A stretch of 64,000 bases of DNA. Source: Streptomyces sp. I6. GTDB taxonomy: Bacteria > Actinomycetota > Actinomycetes > Streptomycetales > Streptomycetaceae. Under the pieces are notes generated by a model that was not told where the DNA came from, searched no databases, and saw only the letters and a program-made list of their open reading frames with translations. The position numbers and the translations under genes are program-made. Below are positions 49,421 to 58,699 of this stretch, in pieces (the first letter of the stretch is position 1; every line of letters begins with the position of its first letter). The stretch covers positions 1-64,000 of the forward strand of contig RHDP01000001.1 in the NCBI GenBank assembly GCA_003725745.1. The letters run 5' to 3'.

Positions 49421-50637
49421 TCATGGGGCGGAAGCCTTCAGGAGCCCCCGGCCGCCCGCGAGCACCCCGGCGAGCAGCAGAGCGGATCCGATCTGGAAGA
49501 CCGAGCGGAGACCGAGCGCATGGGCGGTGAGCCCTCCGGCTGCCGCTCCCAGTGTGGCCGCGGCGCGCACGAGGGTCCGGTGCGTCATGGTCACCCGCCC
49601 CATGTACTCCAGGGGCACGCAGTCCTGGCGTACCGTCGTCACGGTGACCGTCCAGAGGGTCATCGACGCCCCGTAGACGGCCGTGAAGCAGCCCGCCACC
49701 CAGCCGGAGTCCGACAGGCCGATGCCCAGCGCGGCGGCGGAGGCCGCGACCATGGCCGCGTACAGGATCCGCCCCCTGCCCAGGAGGAAGACCAGTCGCC
49801 CCTCCAGCAGGGACGCCACCAGACTGCCCAGCCCGTACGCCGCCGCCAGGGCGCCGTAGAGGCTGGCGCTCAGGCCCAGGTCGTGCCTGACGAACAGGAC
49901 ACCGATCGCGAGCTGCGCCGCCCCGACGAAATTGCACAGCGCGGACAGCAGGGCGATCCGGCGCAGCAGCAGCTGGTGCCACAGCAGGCCGAACCCGGCG
50001 GCCGCCTGCCGGTAGACGTCCGCCGGAGCGCGGGGGCCCGGCTCCGTCGCCGTCCGGAAACTCCCCTTGAGCAGGCCGATCAGGGCGGCCGCGACCGCGA
50101 AGGACAACGCGTCGAAGGTGAACGGGAGCGCCGGGTCGACGTCGTACAGCACCGCGCCCAAGGGATTGCCGACCACCATCCCGGCCACCACGGATCCGCC
50201 CTTGAGTGCCGCGTTGCCCCGGTCCCGTCCGGCCGGCGGCACGATGGCGGGCACGATCCCCCCCAGGCTCCGTAATAGAACTTCTGGCCGAGGTCCAGCG
50301 CCGCGGCGACCGCCATGAGGAGGAGGAGCGTCGCGTCCCCCAGGGCGACGGCGACGGCCAGCGCGCCGGCCACCGCGGCACGGATCATGTTCACGGTGTA
50401 CATCAGACGGCGCCGGTCCACCCGGTCGGCGATCACTCCGGCCGACAGCATGACGAGCGGCCAGGGCAGTTGACCGGCGAGGAACACCAGGGAGACCTTG
50501 CGGGGGTCCGACGTGAGGTCGGCGGCGAGCAGGGGCAGCGCCACGTAGCGCATGCCGCTGCCGAGGCCCGAGACGACCACGGAGGTCCAGAACAGCCCGA
50601 ACCCCGGACCGTAGCCGGGATCACGTCCCCACTTCAC
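49421..50637 (-). CDS. MFS transporter, one frameshift
   Basis: 405 residues after repair, with about 12 helices. The MFS loop GVIADRVDRRRLMYTV lies after helix 2. At 50257-50263 a run of seven G (minus strand) ends the first part at YYGAWGG; eight are needed to join IVPAIVPPAGRDRGN and the rest (GMVVGNPLGAVLYDVD). GTG 50637 has GGAGGAGGGG about 13 bp upstream. Likely an efflux permease of the enterobactin/macrolide type. Confidence 0.84.
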
Positions 50638-50820
50638 GGCTCTGCAACCCCTCCTCCGCGGGCCGGTGGCGAGCTGCGACTGTAGTGCGTCAGCCTCTCG
50701 GTCGCGGCGTTGCCGCGCTGAGGTCTCACCCCGCGGGATGCGGCCGCGGCGCGGTCGGAACGCGCCCCGGGTCGCGGCCACGGCTCACGGCCGGTGCCCA
50801 CCGGGCGCCCGGCACCGCTG

Positions 50821-51759
50821 TCAGCGGGCGAGGTCGGCCACGCTCCCGAGTGCGGTGTCGTTCTCGGCCGGGGTGTTGATGACGGCGGTGCCCAGGCGGG
50901 TGTGGACCGAGGCGGACAACCGCACCCGGCGGGTCGCCGCGTGGCCGATGATCTGCTCGTGGGTGCGGCCGGCCGTGCTGAAGCACGTGATGCCGGCCAT
51001 GGCGCGCAGTTGCTGCAGGCTGCCGCGGTAGACGCTGCGGTCGACCGGACCCGGGATTCCCGGCACTCGCGCCCTGTCGGTGTACTGCCAGAACGCCCAC
51101 TCCCGATCGGTTCCGGGCAGACCGCGCGGTTCCTCCTCGTACCCCGGGAGCCACAGCTGATAGCCCTTCAGGACCCGGGCGTCCCCGGCCAGGCACAGGG
51201 CGACGAAGGAGTGGTCCGTGTACACGACCGGCCTGACACCGAAGTCCGCCTCGACGTGCCTCAGCAGGGCGGCGATCTGGCGGGCGCCCGCGTGGGGAGG
51301 GCACACCGCGCGGCCGTTCACCCACGTGCTCTCGACATCGACGACCGGCGGCAGTTCCCCCGGCTTCTGCCCGGTGTATCCGGCGGCGCGCGCCGTACGG
51401 GCGAAGTGCCGGGCCTGGGCCGCGGCGTCGTGCGGGCCCCGCGCGTCGAAGAAGTGGTACGGGGCCCGGAGCAGGGACGTGCGGGACGCCGTGGCGAAGT
51501 CCTCGGCGAACCACGGGTCCCGGTACCGCGTCCCCTGAGTGGCCTTCATGAAGACGAAGGCGTTGCCGCCGGCGGCCCGCTCCCAGTCGATGGGCTCACC
51601 ACCGCCGCCGTGGTTGAACGCGCTGGTGTCCACTCCCCTGGGCCCGTCGGGCGCGGGCGCGGCCGACGGGCCCGGCACTTCGGGGTGGGGTCCGAGCACG
51701 AGCGCCACGGCAACCGCCGCGATGCTCATCAGGCGCTTCACGACAGGGCGACGCGGCAT
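50821..51759 (-). CDS. Secreted GH25 lysozyme (muramidase)
   Basis: 312 residues, uninterrupted. Signal peptide (MPRRPVVKRLMSIAAVAVAL...), then GVDTSAFNHGG, FVFMKATQGT, LRAPYHFFDAR, and PPVVDVES with the catalytic Asp-x-Glu pair, then DREWAFWQYTDRA and PVDRSVYRGSL. The last 80 residues (HEQIIGHAATRRVRLSASVH) are beyond the GH25 barrel. ATG 51759 has GGAGGGT. A near relative is at 10-919, at the far left. Confidence 0.92.
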   Translation of the reverse strand: MPRRPVVKRLMSIAAVAVALVLGPHPEVPGPSAAPAPDGPRGVDTSAFNHGGGGEPIDWERAAGGNAFVFMKATQGTRYRDPWFAEDFATASRTSLLRAPYHFFDARGPHDAAAQARHFARTARAAGYTGQKPGELPPVVDVESTWVNGRAVCPPHAGARQIAALLRHVEADFGVRPVVYTDHSFVALCLAGDARVLKGYQLWLPGYEEEPRGLPGTDREWAFWQYTDRARVPGIPGPVDRSVYRGSLQQLRAMAGITCFSTAGRTHEQIIGHAATRRVRLSASVHTRLGTAVINTPAENDTALGSVADLAR

Positions 51760-52284
51760 GACGCACCCTCCGGCGACGTGGCGGTACCGGCGACGCTTCC
51801 TCAGGGCCCGGGCTGCCGGGGCCGGGGCCCTCAGGCCACCCGCCGTGAGCACGGACGCGTATCCCTGAAGTCCAGCCGCCGACCCGTAGTCGCTCCGCCT
51901 CGCGCGGATGAGACGGATGGGCCGCAGGGGCGTCACCTCCGCCCCCGGCGGGGCTGCGCCGCCGGGAGGAGTGCGCGACCGGCCGGCCGGAGCCCCGGTC
52001 GCGTTCCCCTTCGTGCGAGGCCGGATCCGCGCACCGGACGGCGCGGGCGCCGCGGCTGCCTTCGCACACCGCGCCGAGAGCGCACAGCCTCGACGGGCAT
52101 CTGGTACCCCCGGCCCCCGGGCCTCCAACCCCTGCCCGGCCCCGCCCCCGGTCCTCAGCATCATCACCGACAGGGACGGGTAGCGATTCCATCGCCATGA
52201 CAATTGATTCATGTGTTGAAGCTTGGCAATGCGACGGAATCGTTTGTATGGTCGGCCGGAAACGTCACACAGGAGGTCGTACTC
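51760..52284. other. Intergenic region with the aminotransferase promoter
   Basis: No gene seen. The last 80 bp before the aminotransferase turn AT-rich (TTGATTCATGTGTTGAAG, then TTGTATGG) and probably hold its promoter and AsnC sites. Confidence 0.45.
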
Positions 52285-53649
52285 ATGTCCATGCCCATCG
52301 CACGCACCCGTCTTCGGGAACTGCTCGCCCGTGAGGCCGCCGAGGCGACGGCCCGCAATCCGCGCTCGAAGGCCGCGTACGAGGCCGCCGACCACCTCTT
52401 CGGCCGGGTGCCGATGACCTGGATGAACAAGAACGCCAGCGCCTTCCCCCGCTATCTCGCCGGCGCCCGCGGCGCCCGGGTGACCGACATCGACGGCCAT
52501 GAGTACATCGACTTCTGCCTCGGCGACACCGGCGCCATGGCCGGCCACTCCCCGGCCCCCGTCGCCGACGCCGTACAGCGCCGATTCCGCGAGCAGGGCG
52601 GCGCCACGGCGATGCTGCCCACCGAGGACGCCGAGTGGGTGGGCGCCGAACTCGCGCGCCGCTTCGGCCTGCCGCGCTGGTCGTTCTCCCTCACCGCCAC
52701 GGACGCCAACCGCTGGGCCATCCGGCTCGCCCGGGCCGTCACCGGCCGCCGGAAGATCCTCTTCAACAGCTACTGCTACCACGGCAGCGTCGACGAGTCC
52801 CTGGTCGTCACCGGTCCCGGCGGACGCGGCGCCACCAGCCGGCCCGGCAACGTCGGCGCTCCGTGCGAGGTGACGCTGACCAGCCGTGCCGCCGAGTTCA
52901 ACGACCTGGAGGGGCTGGAGCGGGAACTGGCACACGGGGACGTCGCAGCGGTCCTCATGGAGCCCGCGCTCACCAACATCGGCATCGTGCTGCCGGAGCC
53001 CGGCTACCTCGCCGGCGTCCGCGAGCTGACCCGCAGACACGGCGTGCTGCTCATCAACGACGAGACCCACACCTTCTCCGCAGGACCCGGTGGCGCCACC
53101 GCCGCCTGGGCCCTGGAACCCGACGTCCTCACCATCGGCAAGGCGATCGCCGGCGGCGTCCCGGCCGGCGCCTACGGCCTGTCCGCCGACCTCGCCGACC
53201 GGCTGCTGCGCCGGGGCGACCTCGACCTCGTCGACATGGGCGGGGTCGGCGGCACCCTCGCCGGCAACGCCCTGTCCGTCGCCGCCATGCGGGCCACCCT
53301 GGAACACGTACTCACCGACAGCGCCTTCACGGCCATGTCCGCTCTCTCGGCCCGCTTCGAGCGGGGCGTCCGGAGCGGCATCGACAAGCACGGTCTGCCC
53401 TGGTCGGTCAGCCGCCTCGGCGCGCGCACGGAGTACCGCTTCAGCTCGCCCGCGCCGCGCACCGGCACCGAGTCCGCCGCCGTATCCGACCCGGAACTCG
53501 AGGACTTCCTGCACCTGTGGATGGCCAACCGCGGCGTCCTCATGACGCCGTTCCACAACATGGCGCTGATGTGCCCCGCCACCACCGAGGCCGACGTCGA
53601 CACCCACACCGCCCTCTTCGCCGGCGCACTGGCCGAACTGGCAGGCTGA
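52285..53649 (+). CDS. Class III aminotransferase (glutamate-1-semialdehyde aminomutase-like)
   Basis: 454 residues, uninterrupted. PLP-binding K286 lies in VLTIGKAIAGGVPAGAYG, with INDETHTFSAGPGG and YCYHGSVDES as family blocks. AWALEP and DLVDMGGVGGT follow. HemL itself is shorter and is found with heme genes, so this is more likely an amino acid or amine transaminase. ATG 52285 has a perfect AGGAGGTC. It is in an operon with the AsnC regulator 5 bp downstream. Confidence 0.87.
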   Translation: MSMPIARTRLRELLAREAAEATARNPRSKAAYEAADHLFGRVPMTWMNKNASAFPRYLAGARGARVTDIDGHEYIDFCLGDTGAMAGHSPAPVADAVQRRFREQGGATAMLPTEDAEWVGAELARRFGLPRWSFSLTATDANRWAIRLARAVTGRRKILFNSYCYHGSVDESLVVTGPGGRGATSRPGNVGAPCEVTLTSRAAEFNDLEGLERELAHGDVAAVLMEPALTNIGIVLPEPGYLAGVRELTRRHGVLLINDETHTFSAGPGGATAAWALEPDVLTIGKAIAGGVPAGAYGLSADLADRLLRRGDLDLVDMGGVGGTLAGNALSVAAMRATLEHVLTDSAFTAMSALSARFERGVRSGIDKHGLPWSVSRLGARTEYRFSSPAPRTGTESAAVSDPELEDFLHLWMANRGVLMTPFHNMALMCPATTEADVDTHTALFAGALAELAG

Positions 53650-53654
53650 CCCCC

Positions 53655-54095
53655 GTGGACGACATCGACCGCGCCATCCTCCGCGAACTCCAGACGGACG
53701 GCCGCATCCCCTACGCCGACCTGGGCCCCAAGGTGGGGCTCTCCCCCTCCGCCGCACGGCAGCGGCTGCAGCGCCTCGTCGACACGAGGGTCGTCCAGGT
53801 CGTGGGCGTCACCGACCCCATGGCCATGGGCGGCCAGACCATGGCCATGCTCGGCGTCCTCGTCGACGGCGATCCGCGCGCCGTCGCCGACGCCCTGTCG
53901 ACCCGTGAGGAGGTCGTCTACGCCGTCCTCACCGCCGGGCGGTACGCGCTCTTCGCCGAGGTCGTCAGTCCCGGGCCGTCCGACCTGCTCGACTTCGTCA
54001 ACGACGCCGTCCGCCCCGTCGACGGGGTGGTGGGCGTCGACACCTTCCCGTACTTCGGCATCCACACCCACCGCTTCCTCTGGGACGTCGGCTGA
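53655..54095 (+). CDS. Lrp/AsnC-family regulator
   Basis: 146 residues: an N-terminal HTH (DIDRAILRELQTDGRIPYAD, KVGLSPSAARQRLQRLVDTR) and an RAM ligand domain (VLVDGDPRAVADALSTREEV, TAGRYALFAEVV). GTG 53655 is used. It lies 5 bp after the aminotransferase and probably controls it in response to an amino acid. Confidence 0.9.
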   Translation: MDDIDRAILRELQTDGRIPYADLGPKVGLSPSAARQRLQRLVDTRVVQVVGVTDPMAMGGQTMAMLGVLVDGDPRAVADALSTREEVVYAVLTAGRYALFAEVVSPGPSDLLDFVNDAVRPVDGVVGVDTFPYFGIHTHRFLWDVG

Positions 54096-54158
54096 TCGGT
54101 TCTTCGCGACGGTCGCCGATCCGGCGTCACACACCCGCGCCGCAGGGAAGCACGGCGT

Positions 54159-54197
54159 CCGGGCTTCTCCGGACCGGCCCGCCCCGGAGAAGCCCGG
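54159..54197 (+). terminator. Hairpin terminator of the aminotransferase-asnC operon
   Basis: CCGGGCTTCTCCGG (54159-54172) pairs perfectly with 54184-54197, a 14-bp stem with an 11-nt loop, 63 bp after the asnC stop. Confidence 0.75.
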
Positions 54198-54428
54198 CGA
54201 GCCCGGGCACTCGGCACTGCCGGGTGATCGGCCCGCCACGGCAATCCGCCCTCGACACAGGACGCGCGGTTCCTCGAGGGAGTGCTGTCACCGATGCTGC
54301 TCCGGCTCGTCGCCGAACGCGGGCCGGCCGGGACGCCGGATCCCCCGTGCTGTACGAGGAGGGTGCGCGTAGAGGCGGATCAGGAGCACGGCGCCGGGGA
54401 TGACGGTCGCGCCGGGGCCCGGACCGGT

Positions 54429-54473
54429 GCACAGCGGCGGAGGGGCCGGACGAGGACCCCTCCGCCGCTGTGC
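54429..54473. terminator. 17-bp perfect hairpin, terminator of the secreted coiled-coil gene
   Basis: GCACAGCGGCGGAGGGG (54429-54445) pairs perfectly with 54457-54473 across an 11-nt loop. It lies 91 bp past the end of the minus-strand gene at 54565 and can stop transcription from both sides. The rest of 54096-54564 holds no gene. Confidence 0.75.
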
Positions 54474-54564
54474 GGCCGCACCACGGGCTGTGCCACCGGC
54501 CGCCCGGCCGGCGGCACAGCCCACGCGGAGGGCCCCGCGTCCACGGGCCGCGGACGTGCGGTTC

Positions 54565-55014
54565 TCAGCCGTGCGCGCGCCCCGGTCCCCCGCCCCGGCC
54601 TCCGGGCAGCACACCCTCCTTCGCGGCCTCGAGGACGGCGTCCGCCTGCTCCTGGGTGAGCTTCCCCTCCGACACCGCCTTCTCCAGGCGTTCCGAGAGC
54701 CGCTCCTCGCGCTCTGCCTTGCGCTCCTGCTGCTTCTCGCCGCGGATCTTCTCCAGCGCCGCCTTCACCTTGTCCTCGGACACGCCGAGTTCCTCCGCGA
54801 GGGCGGCCGCCAGCTCGTCCTGGCGCTCCTCCATGCGCTCCTTGCGCGACTCACGCCGTTCCTCCCGCGGATCGGCCGTGTCACCGGAGGATGCGGCCGA
54901 GTCCGTCGCGGAGGCCGGCGTGCCGTCCTCCGCGAGGGCCACCGCCGGGAACAGCAGTCCGATGCTCGCGACTCCTGCGGCGGCAAGACCCACTCGAGCT
55001 CTCTTGGTCACCAT
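54565..55014 (-). CDS. Secreted charged coiled-coil protein of unknown function
   Basis: 149 residues: a signal peptide (MVTKRARVGLAAAGVASIGL... VALA-ED), then a long run of charged helices (REERRESRKERMEERQDELA, ELGVSEDKVKAALEKI, KLTQEQADAVLEAAKEG) and a glycine-rich end. No family recognised with certainty. ATG 55014 has GGAGGAA. Divergent from the LAL regulator over 305 bp, in which no clear promoter boxes are seen. Confidence 0.75.
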   Translation of the reverse strand: MVTKRARVGLAAAGVASIGLLFPAVALAEDGTPASATDSAASSGDTADPREERRESRKERMEERQDELAAALAEELGVSEDKVKAALEKIRGEKQQERKAEREERLSERLEKAVSEGKLTQEQADAVLEAAKEGVLPGGRGGGPGRAHG

Positions 55015-55319
55015 GGAACGTTCCTCCGTATCCGGGAGCTGTGTCGTGGTCGAGCATCGTGCGCCTGCCTGTGGCAGGGCTGGGAACAGGATGAGAATCC
55101 TCTGGGAACCATGCCGCGGGCCCGCACCGGTACGTCCCGTCGCGCCGGTCACCCGGGGGCACGTCGCCTCGGCGGCCGTGTTCGGCACCGGCCGGGGCTC
55201 GGGTTCCGCCCCGCCGCCGGCCGGCATCCCGGCCGGTCGGTCCGCACCGGCGATGGGGCAGACTTGGGCGACACCACGGCCGGAGCGGCGGGGCGACCGA
55301 CAGTGAGGGGGAAGGCAGC

Positions 55320-58126
55320 ATGAGCACGCCGGTCTGGGAGGGCAGACTGCGACGGACTCTCGTATCGGAGACCGCCGAGCCGGTGCTCGTTCTGGCGGCG
55401 GGAGCGGCCGGTACCGGGAAGAGCCACCTCGTGCGCCGTCTCGCCGCTCTCCCCGAGGCCGCCCATGCCGAAGTGAGGACGTGGGTCTGCGGCGAGGAAC
55501 GCGCTGCACCGGAACTCGCGGGTGACGGGCCGGTCCTGCTGCTGGTGGACGATCTGCACCGGGCGGACGCCGCCGAACTCGGCGCACTTCGCCGGCTGCT
55601 GGAGCGGTCCCGGCCCCCGCACGCCACCGTGCTGCTGTACCGCCCCGAGGAACTGCCCCGGCCCGGACTGCCGCTGGGCACACCGCCGGTGCGCTATCCG
55701 CGAGAGCTGCTCGTCCTCGAGCACCGGGTCAGCCCCTGGGCCACCGAGCAGGTGCAGCGGACCGCGGCGACCGCCCTCGGCGAGCGCTGCACACCGGAGG
55801 CCGTGGAGCGGCTGCACGCGCAGTCCGGCGGGGTCGCGCAGGTGGTCGTCGACCTGCTCGCGGTGCTGCGGGAGAACGACCTGCCGCGGTACACCGCCGC
55901 CGACGTCGACGGTGCGGGTGTGCCCGTTCGCCTCGCCGAACTGGCGCTGGGCCGGTTGGCCTCGCTGCCCGCCTCGCAGAGGGCCGTGGTGTGGGCCGCA
56001 GCGGTGCTGGGCGAGCCGGCGACGCGGGAGGAACTGCTGGCGGTCGCCGCGGGAGCGGTGCCCCGCCGGCCGCCTGGGGGCGCCCCGCGGACAGGGCCGG
56101 GCGGAGCCGGGCACTCGACGATGCGCTGGTCGCGGCACTCGACGCGGCCGTCCTCGCCGAGTACCCCGGCCGCCGGTACGGGTTGTTCGTCCCGCTCGCG
56201 GCCCGCGCCGTGCGGCGGGTGCTGCCCGGTCCCGTACGGCGGGAGCTGCACGCGAGAGCCGCCGACGTGCTGGTGCGCAGGCAGCCCGTGCCGTGGACGG
56301 CGCTCGCGGGGCACCGCCGGGAGGCCGGCCGGATGCGGGCCTGGCTGCGCGCCGTGGAGCAGGCCGCCGCGCTGGCCACCGGCGCCGGAGACCACCAGCA
56401 CGCCATCACGTTGCTGGAGCAGGCCCTCGCGTCCCCCGACATACCCCGGGACGCCCGGGCCGAGCTGGCGCCGCTGCTGGCTGACATCGCTGTCAACGGG
56501 CTGCGTTCGGATCAGACCGTCGAGGTGCTGTCGCAGATCGTGGAGGACGAGAGCCTTCCCGCCGTGCTGCGCGGCGAGATCCGCCTCGACCTCGGGCTGC
56601 TGCTGTGCAACCAGGTCGGGATGGGCGGCACCGGCTGGACCGAGTTGGAGCGGGCCGCCGCCGAACTCCGCAGCGAACGACCCGGATTGTCCGCCCGCGC
56701 CATGTCGGCCCTCGCCATGCCGTACTGGCCGGGCTCCTCCATCGACGTCCACCGCGCCTGGCTCGAGGGTGCGGCGGTGGCCGCGGAGGACAGCGGGGAC
56801 GAGGTCGTCCGCACGGCGGTGCGGGCCAACCGCGCCGGACTGGCCATGAGTTGCGGGGACCCTGAGGGCTGGGACCTGCTGAAGTCGCTGCCCACCGACC
56901 ACCCTGACCCCGGCATCCGCCGGCACGCGGCCCGCGGGCTGTGCAACGCGGCCGATTCGGCGGTGTGGCTCGGCCACTTCGAAGGGGCCGAGGACCTGCT
57001 GCGCGAGGGGCTCGAGCTGTCGGCCCGCAGCGGCGCCCCGTACACCGAGCACACCGCCCTGGGTGCGAGGCTGCTGCTGGAGTGGTTCACCGGGCGCTGG
57101 ACCGGACTGGCCGAGCGCTGCGAGGAGTTCGTCGCCGCGACCGCCGACATGCCGGTCATCAGTGCGGATGCCCGCATGGTCCGCGGAATGCTCGCTCTCT
57201 CCCAGGGCGACTGGGGCGCCTCGCTGTCATGGCTGGCGGGCCCGGACGCGTCGTCGGCCGAGCACGCCGCCGCCCCGCTCGCCGCCGCCACGTCCGGCGC
57301 CCTGGTCCGGTTGGCGCTGGCCCGCCAGGACGTGACCGCGGCGGCCGAGGAGTCCAGGAGCGCCTGGAGGAAGGCCGCGGCGAAGGGCGTGTGGGTGTGG
57401 GCGGCGGAACTGGTCCCCTGGGCCGTCGAGGCGGTGGCCCGGGCGGGTGACGCGGAAGGCGCCCGTGCCATGCTCGAGGAGCTGTCGTCCGGCCTGGCCG
57501 AGGTCGACGCGCCGTCCGCGACCGCCGCGTTGAGCTGGGGCCGGGCGGTGCTGGCCGAGGTGGAAGGCCACCCGCTGGAAGCCGTACCCCTGTACCGGGA
57601 GGCCGCGGCCGTGTTCGATCGCGCGCCGCGTCCCTACGCGCAGGCGCTGACCGCCGAGGGTGCGGCGCGCTGCACGCTCGCGGCCGTGGCGGCAGGCGGC
57701 CGGGCAGCGGCCGAGCGGCAGGGGGAGGCGGTCGTGGACGCCTCCCGCGCCGCCGACGAACTGGCGGGCTGCGCCACGCGGTTCACCGAGTTGGGGGCGG
57801 TGTGGGACGCCGCGCGCGCCCGCGCCGAACTCCGCCGCCATCAGCCGGCCAAGGAAGGCCGTCCGCCGGGGCGCCCCGCGTACGGCGGCCTGCTCTCCCC
57901 GCGCGAACGGGAGGTCGCCGAACTCGCGTCGGCCGGGCTCACCAACAAGGAGATCGCGGCGACGCTGCATCTGTCGCCGCGGACGGTCGAGCAGCATGTC
58001 GCCCGCGCCATGCGGAAGCTGGGGACGCCCTCGCGCCAGGAACTCGCCGAGCGGCGGGAGCCAGCCGGTCCGGAGGCGCCGGAGCGGATGACCGGCGCTC
58101 CGGTCGGCACAGACGGCACGGAGTGA
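55320..58126 (+). CDS. LAL-family (LuxR/MalT-type) regulator, one frameshift
   Basis: About 935 residues after repair. Walker A GAAGTGKSHLVRRL near residues 28-41, Walker B VLLLVDDLHRAD, a long helical region, and a C-terminal HTH (LSPREREVAELASAGLTNKE, HLSPRTVEQHVARAMRKLG). The frame is lost near 56085 in a run of five G; one more G joins VPRRPPGG to RPADRAGRSRALDDAL. ATG 55320 has GGGGAAGG. It is a second large regulator of the StaR type in the window, but no biosynthetic cluster lies next to it. Confidence 0.87.
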
Positions 58127-58130
58127 CCGA

Positions 58131-58310
58131 TTCCGCTCGCACCCGTCCGCACCCGTCCGCACCCGCCCGTTCCCGTCCGTTCCCGTCCGTGCCCGCCTGT
58201 TCCCGCCTGTTCCCGCCCGTGCCCGTCCACACAGGCTCGCACCCGTCTGCACCCGCTCGCACCCGTCCGTTCCTGCATGTTCCCGCACGTTCCCGCACGT
58301 GCCCGTCCGC
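58131..58310. repeat. 10-bp tandem array (about 18 units) after the LAL regulator
   Basis: Units of exactly 10 bp, consensus near NCCCGTCCGN, begin 4 bp after the regulator stop and run for about 180 bp. It resembles the shorter array at 1201-1280. No spacers, so not CRISPR. The rest of 58127-58699 holds the S8 protease promoter region; no gene is seen. Confidence 0.85.
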
Positions 58311-58699
58311 TCCTCTGCCGCCTCTCCCTGCCGCACCCCGCCGCGGGAACCGGTCGCGCGACGAGGCAACCCACACACCGGGTGATCAATCGGACGGGCA
58401 CGTACCTGCTCAGGGGTTAATCACGTATCCGTAGTACCCGCCTCCCGGATGTTCACGTGCGGACTATCGGCCATACGTTCCGTTCTGCTTGCCCGGTCGA
58501 ACCGCGCATCCGCCGCGAGGCGTTCCCCGATGCGCGTGCCGGCCGGCTGGCACCCGCGTGCGGGGGCCTCCCGAGGGGCCTCCGCACGACCCGGCCGCCC
58601 CCCACCCCACCCTGATGCGGCCGCAGGGCGGCTTGTCATGAACCGAACGGAACTGAGTCAGTTCATGGCAAGCCGGAAACAGACCGGAAAGGCAGCACC

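Noticed and set aside
58131-58310. CRISPR-like array
   Set aside because: Continuous 10-bp units without spacers.
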